This document shows, piece by piece, positions 1 through 5,924 of a stretch of 5,924 nucleotides of DNA. How positions within the stretch are numbered: the stretch's first letter is position 1; every line of letters begins with the position of its first letter. Position numbers and translations under genes: made by a program. The DNA lies in the NCBI GenBank assembly GCA_023447015.1, contig JAEXPG010000111.1, positions 1 through 5,924 on the forward strand, read 5' to 3'. The notes under the pieces are model-generated. The model was not told the origin of the DNA. It did no database searches and saw only the letters and a list, made by a program, of their open reading frames with translations. The DNA comes from Verrucomicrobiota bacterium (GTDB taxonomy: Bacteria; Verrucomicrobiota; Verrucomicrobiia; Opitutales; Opitutaceae).

Positions 1-11
1 CCCCCCCCCCC
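1..11. repeat. C11 homopolymer tract at the window edge
   Basis: Eleven consecutive C residues open the window, followed directly by CGGCC-type sequence and then the terminator hairpin. The tract may continue to the left. It lies outside any gene I can identify. Nothing shows a function; it could be an ordinary GC-rich spacer, a length-variable tract, or a place where sequencing or assembly is unreliable. Confidence 0.6.
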
Positions 12-19
12 GGCCACCC

Positions 20-60
20 AAGGGCGCCCGCGTCAACCGACGACGGCGCCCTTCTGTTTT
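20..60 (+). terminator. Rho-independent terminator of an upstream + strand gene
   Basis: A perfect 9-bp stem pairs AAGGGCGCC (20-28) with GGCGCCCTT (45-53). Inside it, CGTC (31-34) can pair with GACG (39-42) around an AACC tetraloop, after a 2x2 internal loop. The stem is followed at once by CTGTTTT (54-60), the only T-rich run nearby. The T tract lies on the 3' side in the + direction; the opposite side is C-rich, so it should act on + strand transcripts. It probably ends a gene located before the window and separates that gene from the substrate-binding protein gene at 186. Confidence 0.8.
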
Positions 61-174
61 CACCGCCAGCCGAACGGGCAGGCGCAAGCGAACAACCCGC
101 CCTGCACTTCCCACCAGGACGAGGCAACGAGAACGCCCGCCCGCTCCATGCTTTCCTCGCCCGCCCTTACCCGT

Positions 175-181
175 AGAAAGG
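175..181 (+). promoter_or_regulatory. Ribosome-binding site of the peptide-binding protein gene
   Basis: AGAAAGG lies 4 bases before the ATG at 186. It is a moderate, closely spaced Shine-Dalgarno-like sequence. An in-frame TAG at 174-176 lies 12 bases upstream of that ATG with no start codon between them, so 186 is fixed as the most upstream possible start in this frame. I see no convincing -35/-10 promoter pair in 61-174. Confidence 0.55.
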
Positions 182-185
182 TTCC

Positions 186-1796
186 ATGCGTCGCCCGCTC
201 GCCGGACCGGTCCTTCTCGCTTGCTTCGTCCTCCTTGGTTGCGCGAAGCGCGAAACCGCTGCCGACGCCGGCGTCCGTACCGGAACGCTCATCGTCGGCA
301 ACGCCGCCGAGCCGGCAACCATCGACCCGGGCCTCGCGGTCATCGGCAACGAGCTCACCGTCACCGCCGCGCTGTTCGAGGGCCTCACCGTCATCGACGA
401 TGCCTCCACCGAGGTGCGTCCCGGCACCGCCGAGCGTTGGGAAGTCTCGCCCGACGGCCTTTGCTACACGTTCCACCTCCGGCCCGCGGCCCGCTGGTCC
501 AACGGCGATCCGGTCACCGCGGACGACTTCGTCTACGCCTTCCGGCGCATCCTCGCGCCCCAGCTGGCCAGCTCGTACAGCTACATGCTCTGGCCGCTGA
601 AGAACGCCCGGGCCTTCAATACCGGCCACCTCACCGATTCCGCCGTGGTTGGGGCCGAGGCCGTCGACGCGACCACATTGCGCCTCACCCTCGAGCAGCC
701 GACGCCCCACCTGCCCGCCCTCGCCGCCCATTCGACCTGGCTGCCGGTCCACCGCGCCACCGTCGAGGCCTCCGGCTCCGCCCTCGACCGCACCTCGCCG
801 TGGACAAAGCCGGGCCGCCTCGTCGGCAACGGCGCCTTTGTGCTCGAACGCTGGACACCCAACGATCGCATCGTCCTCGCCCGCAACCCGCGGTACTGGG
901 ACGCCGCCAACGTCCGCCTCAACCGACTGGTGCTGCTCCCCACCGAGAACGCCGACGCCGAGGAGGCGGGCTTTCGCGCGGGCCAGAGCCACGCCACCTT
1001 CCAGCTCGCCGCACCGCGGGTCGCCGCATACCACGACCGCACCCCGCCCCTGCTCCGCTCCGAGCCGCTGCTGAGCACGTGGTATCTGAACGTCAACACC
1101 ACGCGCCCGCCGCTCGACCGCCCCGCCGTCCGCCGCGCGCTCTCCCTCGCGATCGACCGGGAGGTGCTCTGCACCAGCGTCCTCGCCGGAACGAAACTCC
1201 CGGCGGCCTCCTTCACCCCGCCCGCCTGCGGCGGCTACACCGCCACGACCCGCCTCACGACCGATGTCGACCTCGCCCGCCGCCTGCTCGCCGAGGCCGG
1301 CTTTCCCGGCGGACAAGGGCTGCCCGAACTCGAGATCCAGATCCGCGCCAACGGCGACCTCGCGAAGATCGCCGAGTACCTCCAGGAGACCTGGCGCCGC
1401 GAGCTGGGCATCCGCTCCTCCATCGCCCAGCTGGAGAACAAGGTCGCGCTCGAGAACCAGCACCGCCTGGCCTACTCGATCGCCCTCGCGGCGTGGATCG
1501 CCGACTATCCCGATCCGCTGAACTTTCTGGAGACCAACGTCACCGCCAACGGCAGCAACTGGGCCGGCTGGAGCAATCCCGACTACGACCGCTGCATCGA
1601 CGAAGCCAACCATGCGCTCGATCCCGCCCGCCGCTTCGCGGCCTTCCAGGCGGCCGAGTCCCTCCTCATGCGCGACTTGCCTGTCATCCCGCTCTACTAC
1701 GACGTGCAGAACTACCTCGTGCATCCCGCGGTGCGCGGCTGGACCAACGCACCGACCGCCATCCGCCACTACCAGCACGTCTGGCTCGAGCCGTAA
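186..1796 (+). CDS. oppA: Oligopeptide ABC transporter substrate-binding lipoprotein (OppA-like, SBP family 5)
   Basis: This is the extracytoplasmic receptor of a peptide importer, expected to bind short peptides and deliver them to an inner-membrane permease. Residues 1-19 form a lipoprotein signal: basic MRR start, hydrophobic core, lipobox LLGC with Cys19 as the lipidation site. The rest matches family 5 binding proteins throughout: EPATIDP (42-48), LFEGL (63-67), WSNGDPVTADDFVYAFRR (104-121), GNGAF (214-218), NPRYWD (234-239), YLNVNTT (300-306) and RRALSLAIDRE (316-326). The segment WIADYPDPLNFLETN (437-451) resembles the OppA segment whose Asp (Asp419 in mature Salmonella OppA) holds the peptide amino terminus; Asp440 is the likely equivalent, while the neighbouring OppA Cys417 is Ile438 here. 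PLYYDVQNYLV (502-512) matches the OppA C-terminal region. The length, 536 residues, is close to the 543 of E. coli OppA, so the gene is complete. No oppBCDF genes follow. The family is certain, OppA-type is likely, and the actual ligand is unknown. Confidence 0.93.
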   Translation: MRRPLAGPVLLACFVLLGCAKRETAADAGVRTGTLIVGNAAEPATIDPGLAVIGNELTVTAALFEGLTVIDDASTEVRPGTAERWEVSPDGLCYTFHLRPAARWSNGDPVTADDFVYAFRRILAPQLASSYSYMLWPLKNARAFNTGHLTDSAVVGAEAVDATTLRLTLEQPTPHLPALAAHSTWLPVHRATVEASGSALDRTSPWTKPGRLVGNGAFVLERWTPNDRIVLARNPRYWDAANVRLNRLVLLPTENADAEEAGFRAGQSHATFQLAAPRVAAYHDRTPPLLRSEPLLSTWYLNVNTTRPPLDRPAVRRALSLAIDREVLCTSVLAGTKLPAASFTPPACGGYTATTRLTTDVDLARRLLAEAGFPGGQGLPELEIQIRANGDLAKIAEYLQETWRRELGIRSSIAQLENKVALENQHRLAYSIALAAWIADYPDPLNFLETNVTANGSNWAGWSNPDYDRCIDEANHALDPARRFAAFQAAESLLMRDLPVIPLYYDVQNYLVHPAVRGWTNAPTAIRHYQHVWLEP

Positions 1797-1808
1797 CCGC
1801 CGTCCCTG

Positions 1809-1833
1809 GCACGCGGGCGACGCCCGCGATTGC
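1809..1833. repeat. GC-rich palindromic hairpin, REP-like or processing signal
   Basis: CGCGGGC (1812-1818) pairs perfectly with GCCCGCG (1822-1828) around a GAC loop. GCA (1809-1811) and TGC (1831-1833) extend the stem across a 2-base AT bulge, giving 10 bp in all. It begins 13 bases after the oppA-like stop codon. No T tract follows, so it is not a standard intrinsic terminator. It could protect the mRNA 3' end, assist termination, or be a copy of a dispersed intergenic palindrome; the window contains only one copy. Confidence 0.55.
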
Positions 1834-1848
1834 TCGACCTGGGCAGAG

Positions 1849-1891
1849 CGGCCAACTGCAACCATGGCTGCTCTCCGGCCTGTTGGCCGGA
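1849..1891. other. Two mutually exclusive stem-loops
   Basis: Stem A pairs CGGCCAAC (1849-1856) with GTTGGCCG (1882-1889), 8 bp around a 25-base loop. Stem B pairs TCCGGCC (1874-1880) with GGCCGGA (1885-1891), 7 bp around a TGTT tetraloop. Both use bases 1885-1889, so only one can form at a time. The arrangement resembles an attenuator, but stem B is followed by CGTCTTCTC rather than a T run. In DNA this GC-rich, such overlap can arise by chance, so the pairing is seen but its function is inferred. Confidence 0.35.
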
Positions 1892-2093
1892 CGTCTTCTC
1901 GACCGGAGCTGACTCACGGCACTGCAACGCCGCCCTCCCGACGCGCCGCGCGCCCGTTCGACCGCGGTTTTCACCGAAACCACATCGACTCTTCACATGG
2001 GTCTCATCCTCGTGTGGCATTCTCCCGGACGTTCCTCCCGTCCTGATCCTCCCATCGCAGCCCGCTCCGCGCCTCCGGCCACGCTCCCTCTCC

Positions 2094-3602
2094 ATGCCCG
2101 ACGTTCCCGCCCTCACGCCCGCCCGCCCGCCGCGGCCGCACCGGCTCCGCCTTGCCGCCTGCGCCGCCGCCTTGTCGCTCGGCGGCCTCGCCGGCTTCTT
2201 CGCTTGGCGTTCCCAGATCCGCCACCAGCTGCTCGACCTGGAGCAGCAGCTCGCCTTCGCCCAACGCGCCGATGACCGCGCCGCCGTCGGCGAGATCGCG
2301 CGCCGCCTCACCCGGCTCGACCACACGCCCGATCGACTGCTCGCCGTCTCCTTCGGGCTTCTCCAGGCCCGCCTCTTCGACGACCTCGACGCCACCCTCG
2401 CCGCCGTCGAACAGGCCGCCCCCCAACGTCACCCCGAGGTCACCCGCCTCCGGGCCCTGTCCGCCGCCGCCCGCGCAGACTGGGACGACTGCACCGCGCA
2501 CTGGGTCGAGTATGTCGACGATCCCGCCGTCACCGCCTCGAATCGGATCGAAGGGCTCGACGAGCTGGTCGGCGTCCTCGTCAAACGCGGCCAATGGGAC
2601 CGCGCCCGCGTGCGCAGCGACGAGCGCCTCGGCCTTGCCGACGCCCCCGAGGCGCGGCTCACGCGCGCCCACATCGCGCTCCGCCTCCGCCAATGGGACT
2701 CGGCCCCGGATGACTTCCGCCTGCTGAAGACCATGGCCGCGGCCGTCCCGGCGGTCAGGGACGCGCTCCCCGCCTGGGAACGCGCCGAGCGCGTCCTCCC
2801 CGCGCTCCAGTCGGCCGACGAGGCCGTGAGCGCCTCGCCCCGCGATCCGCGCCGCCGGCTCGAACGCGCGCTGCTCTGCGCGCGCACCGGTCTCTGGCAG
2901 AATGCGGCCGACGATCTGCAACAGGTCGCCGTCGCCGTCCCCTCCGCGCGGATGCCGACGCTGTTCGGCGCGGTCCTGGGGCTGCCGCGCTCGTTCGTGC
3001 GTCCGCCCGCCGCCGACGCCGTCGACCCGCTCACCCCGCTGCCGTGGCTCGCGCCCAGCACGGTGCTCGCCGGCCTCCTCGACCGCTTCGACGGCCAGTG
3101 GCCGCGTTGGGAACAACTCCTGTTACTCGACACACAGCTCGCCGCCGGCGGGAGCGACCACCACGCCCGCGCCGAGCGCGCACGCCTGCTGTGCGAGCTC
3201 GGGTTCGCCGAGCCGGCGCTGGAGGAGGCCCGGACACTCCTGCAGGAACAGCCGGGCTTTCTTCCCGCCCACGCCGTGGCGATTCTCGCGCTGCTGCGGC
3301 GCGGTGAGATCGCCCAGGCCTCCGCCCAGGTCGAGCGTGCGATCACCGCCCAGTCCGAGGAACCGGGCGAGGCAGACCCCGAACTCCAGCGGCTCTTCGC
3401 CCTGGTCTGGCAGGCGCAGGGCCGCCACGCCGACGCCGTCGAGACGTTCACCGCCTGCCTGCGCGTTTGCGAGACGCGTCCGGATCTCCTCCGAGCGCGG
3501 GCGAAAAGCCTGCGCCAGCTGCAGCGTTTCACCGAGGCCGCCCAGGACCTCGCCACCGCCGAACGGCTCGAAGCGGACCAGTCCGCGGAGGAGGCGAAAT
3601 GA
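2094..3602 (+). CDS. Membrane-anchored TPR-repeat protein of unknown function
   Basis: A 502-residue protein. A basic N-terminus (RPPRPHRLR, 11-19) precedes one hydrophobic segment at about 20-38, a probable signal anchor that leaves the rest in the periplasm. Residues 41-72 look helical and possibly coiled. Degenerate tetratricopeptide-like helix pairs follow, most clearly at about 251-284, 358-420 and 430-497, with weaker ones before 250; TPRs usually act as protein-docking scaffolds. A proline-rich stretch at 297-321 interrupts the array. No catalytic motif is visible. ATG 2094 is chosen because it lies just before the membrane segment and no ATG or GTG precedes it in frame within the gap; it has no Shine-Dalgarno sequence. 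A TTG at 1830 would add 88 residues of noncoding character. The stop overlaps the alpha-2-macroglobulin start, so the two are probably cotranscribed and may work together. The exact role is unknown. Confidence 0.85.
   Translation: MPDVPALTPARPPRPHRLRLAACAAALSLGGLAGFFAWRSQIRHQLLDLEQQLAFAQRADDRAAVGEIARRLTRLDHTPDRLLAVSFGLLQARLFDDLDATLAAVEQAAPQRHPEVTRLRALSAAARADWDDCTAHWVEYVDDPAVTASNRIEGLDELVGVLVKRGQWDRARVRSDERLGLADAPEARLTRAHIALRLRQWDSAPDDFRLLKTMAAAVPAVRDALPAWERAERVLPALQSADEAVSASPRDPRRRLERALLCARTGLWQNAADDLQQVAVAVPSARMPTLFGAVLGLPRSFVRPPAADAVDPLTPLPWLAPSTVLAGLLDRFDGQWPRWEQLLLLDTQLAAGGSDHHARAERARLLCELGFAEPALEEARTLLQEQPGFLPAHAVAILALLRRGEIAQASAQVERAITAQSEEPGEADPELQRLFALVWQAQGRHADAVETFTACLRVCETRPDLLRARAKSLRQLQRFTEAAQDLATAERLEADQSAEEAK
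3587..3594 (+). promoter_or_regulatory. Strong ribosome-binding site inside the end of the TPR gene
   Basis: GGAGGAGG, containing a full AGGAGG (3589-3594), lies 4 bases before ATG 3599. It sits within the last codons of the TPR gene, where it encodes part of the Glu-Glu-Ala C-terminal segment. Together with the ATGA overlap it fixes the start of the alpha-2-macroglobulin gene and indicates translational coupling. Confidence 0.85.
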
Positions 3603-5924
3603 AGCCACGCCGCCTCATCCATCTTCTCGGCTCCGCCCTGATGCTCGCCGTCGCCGCCTGCTTCAGCGGCTGCCCGACCGAGCAGAACCCGCCCGCGAGG
3701 CCCGACCTTTCCGCGCCACCGCTCCACGCCGCCGTCGGCGGCATCACCGCCCGCGTGCTCGATCCCGACCAGGACGACAGCGCCACCGCCGCGCAGCAGC
3801 CCGCCCGTCCCCTGCGCCGCAACGACGCCGTGGCGGTCTCGTTCGCCGCGCCGATGGTGGCTACGTCCGCCCTCGACCTCCCCGTCGCCGCCCCGCCGGT
3901 GGAATTCTCCCCCGCGCTGCCGGCCCGCTTCCGCTGGCGAAGCCAGACCGAGGGCGAACTCACCGTCACCGGCACACCCGCGCCTGCCACCGTTTATCGG
4001 CTACAACTGCGCCCCGGGCTCGCCGATGCCGCCGCCCGACCCGTCGCCGCCCCGCACTGGGGCCTGCAATGGCCCGAGGCGCTCTTCGTCGTACGCCTGC
4101 CCTGGTCGCCCTACTCGAGCCTGATCCCGGCGCAACCGTCCCTATCCCTCGAGTTCAGCCACCCCGTCGCCGCCGCCGAGGTCGCACGCACCGCCGTGTG
4201 GCGCGATGAGCAGGGACGCACGACCGGGAGCGAGGTCGTGCTCGCGCCTGCGCTCAATCCCGCCGCCGCGACCCGTTTCACCGTCACGCCGCGCCGGCCC
4301 CTGCCGACCGACCACCGCTACGAGTTGCTCGTCGAGGACACCCGCTGCGCCGTCGACAGCAGCCGCCTGGCCTACGTCCACGTTTTCCCCCTCGGGCGCA
4401 CCGAGTCGCTGCAGCTCGACTCCGTCGCCGGCCTGCACCAGCCCGTGCTGGGGGCCTTCGTCGAGTTGCGGTTCAACCAGGCGATCGATCCGGCCTGCGT
4501 CGCGCTCAAGGATCTCACGTTCACGCCGGCCGTGCCCAACCTCCGTCTCGAGACCGACTGGGGCACGTTGCGGGTGTACGGCGACTTCGACCCCGCCCGC
4601 CGCTACCGCGTCGACATCGCCGCCGGACTGCGCAGCCGCCGCGGTTTTGCGCTCGAGAAACCGGAGACGTGGCACGCCCGCTTCGGCGACAAGCGCCCCG
4701 CGGTGATCATCCCGCGCAGCGTCGTCACCACCAGCGCGCACCAGGGACTCGCGCTCGACCTCGCCCAGGTCAACACCGGCGCGCTCCACTGGCGCCTCGC
4801 CCGCGTGCCGGCCGAAGCGCTGGCCACCGTGCGCGCCCGCCTCGACGAGTACCGCGAACGCGACGACTCCCGCCGCGATCCTGCCACCGACGAGCGGCCG
4901 TTCCGCCAGACCGAGCTGCTCGTCCCCGCCCTTCGCTTGCCCGTCGTCGCCGAGGGGGACTTCGACGCCACCACGGGCGACCGCGAGGTCCCGCGCAACG
5001 TGACGTTCGCCCCGGACCACCTGCCCGAGGGCACCTACCTCTTCGAGATCGCCGGCGCCGCCACGGACGGCCGCATCGCCGGCAACCGCGTGCTCGTCCT
5101 GATGAACCGCGAGTTCCTCGTCTGGAAAACCACCCGCGACGGGCTCCTCGCGCGCCTCTTCGACGTCGTCACCGGCGAACCCGTCGCACAGGCCGAGCTC
5201 CAGGTGCTCGCCACCGACGGCAAGGAACTCGGCCGCGCCCGCACCGAGGCCGACGGCCAGGCCACGCTGCCCCCGCTCCGCTCCGACGAAAGCGCCACGC
5301 TCGTGCTCGTCCGCCGGGGCGAGGCGGTCTCCGCGCACTTCGTCGACCTCGGCGGCGGCATCCCCCGCGCCGGCAACTCCGGCGCCGACTCCGATGGCGA
5401 CGGCGAACAAGACTCCGGCCGCGCCGCCCTGCGCCAATGGCTGTTCTCCGACCGCGGCATCTACCGCCCCGGCGAGACGCTGAAGGCCAAGGGCATCGTC
5501 CGCACCGTCGACGACGGCACACTCGCGCTGCCGGCCGCCGGCACCCCCGTGGCGTGGGAACTGATCCGCTCCACGCAGGACGAGCCGTTCCTTTCCGGCG
5601 AAACGACCCTCAACGCCGCCGGCGCCTGGGAGACCGAGATCGCGCTCCCCTCCGCCATGCCGACCGGCCACTACGTGCTCCGCGCCCTCGGCACCAGCTG
5701 CCCGGTGAAGGTCGACGAGTTCCGCGCGCCGCCGTTTGCCGCCGAGGCGACGGACGCCCCGGCCGCCACCGCGGGCGAGAGCCGTGTGCGCGTGCTGTCG
5801 CGCTATTTCCATGGCGCCCCCAACGCCCGCGCCGCGGTGCGCTGGCGCGCCGTCTGGTCGCCCCACACGCCCTATCCGGAGGACGGCACGCTCGAGCCCG
5901 GCCGCTGGATGAGCACGAGCGACC
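3599..5924 (+). CDS. Alpha-2-macroglobulin family lipoprotein, N-terminal part (runs off the window)
   Basis: Bacterial alpha-2-macroglobulins are periplasmic protease-trapping proteins thought to protect the envelope; E. coli YfhM, about 1650 residues, is the model. The first 775 residues are present. Residues 1-25 are a lipoprotein signal with two candidate cysteines: Cys21 (VAAC) and Cys25 (FSGC). Ig-like strands of the bacterial Big_5 type recur at about 78-86 (VAVSFAAPM), 181-190 (SLSLEFSHPV) and 287-298 (FVELRFNQAIDP). A macroglobulin-like segment begins near LAQVNT (388-393). Residues 506-580 resemble the bacterial MG3 domain, with DVVTGEPVAQAEL (522-534) and TEADG (549-553). SDRGIYRPGE (617-626) is the hallmark of the Pfam MG2 family, and VDEFRAPPF (705-713) and RYFHGAP (735-741) match the strands that follow it. 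An acidic DSDGDGEQD insert occupies 597-605. The bait region, the thioester CxEQ motif and the C-terminus lie beyond the window, so trapping chemistry cannot be judged. The start overlaps the TPR stop as ATGA. Family assignment is secure. Confidence 0.92.
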   Translation, partial: MKPRRLIHLLGSALMLAVAACFSGCPTEQNPPARPDLSAPPLHAAVGGITARVLDPDQDDSATAAQQPARPLRRNDAVAVSFAAPMVATSALDLPVAAPPVEFSPALPARFRWRSQTEGELTVTGTPAPATVYRLQLRPGLADAAARPVAAPHWGLQWPEALFVVRLPWSPYSSLIPAQPSLSLEFSHPVAAAEVARTAVWRDEQGRTTGSEVVLAPALNPAAATRFTVTPRRPLPTDHRYELLVEDTRCAVDSSRLAYVHVFPLGRTESLQLDSVAGLHQPVLGAFVELRFNQAIDPACVALKDLTFTPAVPNLRLETDWGTLRVYGDFDPARRYRVDIAAGLRSRRGFALEKPETWHARFGDKRPAVIIPRSVVTTSAHQGLALDLAQVNTGALHWRLARVPAEALATVRARLDEYRERDDSRRDPATDERPFRQTELLVPALRLPVVAEGDFDATTGDREVPRNVTFAPDHLPEGTYLFEIAGAATDGRIAGNRVLVLMNREFLVWKTTRDGLLARLFDVVTGEPVAQAELQVLATDGKELGRARTEADGQATLPPLRSDESATLVLVRRGEAVSAHFVDLGGGIPRAGNSGADSDGDGEQDSGRAALRQWLFSDRGIYRPGETLKAKGIVRTVDDGTLALPAAGTPVAWELIRSTQDEPFLSGETTLNAAGAWETEIALPSAMPTGHYVLRALGTSCPVKVDEFRAPPFAAEATDAPAATAGESRVRVLSRYFHGAPNARAAVRWRAVWSPHTPYPEDGTLEPGRWMSTSD

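Larger units (their letters stand above)
1797..2093. other. Noncoding gap between oppA-like and TPR genes
   Basis: These 297 bases contain no gene I can support. One frame stays open from a TTG at 1830 into the TPR gene, but its translation (rich in Cys, His, Asn and Ser, with no domain or signal) looks noncoding. The region holds a near-perfect hairpin at 1809-1833, two competing hairpins at 1849-1891, and a small stem GGTTT/AAACC (1966-1970 with 1977-1981). Bases 1961-2010 are about 52% GC, clearly lower than the coding DNA around them. This is where a promoter for the TPR/alpha-2-macroglobulin operon would be expected, although I cannot name a reliable -35/-10 pair. Confidence 0.6.

Noticed and set aside
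60..1865. A 601-codon open frame on the minus strand, opposite the peptide-binding gene
   Set aside because: Its translation is low-complexity Gly/Ala/Val/Arg/Glu sequence with no domain. It mirrors the strongly matching OppA-like gene on the + strand; long antisense frames are expected in GC-rich DNA.
1864..1869. Near-palindrome centred on CCATGG at 1862-1867 as an operator site
   Set aside because: The symmetry is short and interrupted by a mismatch just outside the core; it is no better than chance in this DNA and lies within the loop of a larger stem.
221..1912. A 563-codon + strand frame overlapping the peptide-binding gene
   Set aside because: It is an Arg/Pro/His-rich frame-shifted reading of the OppA-like gene with no domain signature.
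1830..2093. An 88-codon N-terminal extension of the TPR protein from TTG 1830
   Set aside because: The composition is unlike the rest of the protein, it would place a signal anchor deep inside the chain, and it runs through hairpin-forming noncoding sequence.
2004..3727. Minus-strand frames of 370 and 432 codons (2004-3116 and 2429-3727) opposite the TPR gene
   Set aside because: Neither has a recognisable family or a plausible signal; their composition is typical of antisense shadows, and the + strand frame has a membrane anchor, TPR-like repeats and a coupled downstream gene.
2902..4209. A 435-codon + strand frame bridging the TPR and macroglobulin genes
   Set aside because: It is an out-of-frame Arg/Pro/Ser-rich translation that overlaps both better-supported genes and crosses their ATGA junction.
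4142..5866. A 574-codon open frame on the minus strand, opposite the alpha-2-macroglobulin
   Set aside because: It shows the same Gly/Ala/Val-rich shadow composition, while the + strand frame carries recognisable macroglobulin motifs throughout.

Overview
The window is uniformly GC-rich (about 70% by eye, with C or G at most third codon positions). It carries genes on the + strand only. Two of the products have bacterial lipoprotein signals, and one is a bacterial alpha-2-macroglobulin, a family of the Gram-negative envelope, so the source is most likely a high-GC diderm bacterium. The general style (NNC-rich codons, one gene start without a Shine-Dalgarno sequence, a large alpha-2-macroglobulin preceded by Ig-like domains) would fit a verrucomicrobial lineage such as Opitutaceae. 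That is an inference; planctomycetes or myxobacteria are not excluded.

Layout. Bases 1-60 hold a C11 tract and a convincing rho-independent terminator, which probably closes a + strand gene lying before the window. Bases 186-1796 encode a complete 536-residue lipoprotein of the oligopeptide-binding (OppA-like) ABC transporter family. Bases 1797-2093 are a 297-base noncoding gap with several perfect hairpins, two of them mutually exclusive, and a patch of lower GC. Bases 2094-3602 encode a 502-residue membrane-anchored protein with degenerate TPR repeats. Its stop codon overlaps the start of the next gene by 4 bases (ATGA). That gene runs from 3599 off the end of the window and encodes the first 775 residues of an alpha-2-macroglobulin family lipoprotein.

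How the genes work together. The peptide-binding protein looks like a single-gene unit here: a terminator precedes it, no permease or ATPase gene follows it, and hairpins separate it from the next gene. The TPR protein and the alpha-2-macroglobulin are clearly one operon, because the second gene's AGGAGG ribosome-binding site lies inside the end of the first. Both products are predicted to face the periplasm, one anchored in the inner membrane by an N-terminal helix and the other by a lipid. A shared role in envelope protection or protease trapping is plausible but not shown. The thioester region of the alpha-2-macroglobulin, and any neighbouring pbpC gene, would lie beyond the window.

I saw no CRISPR array, transposon, tRNA, rRNA or phage gene, and no clear sign of a wholly new system. 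The most interesting items are the TPR/alpha-2-macroglobulin pair and the structured gap at 1797-2093.
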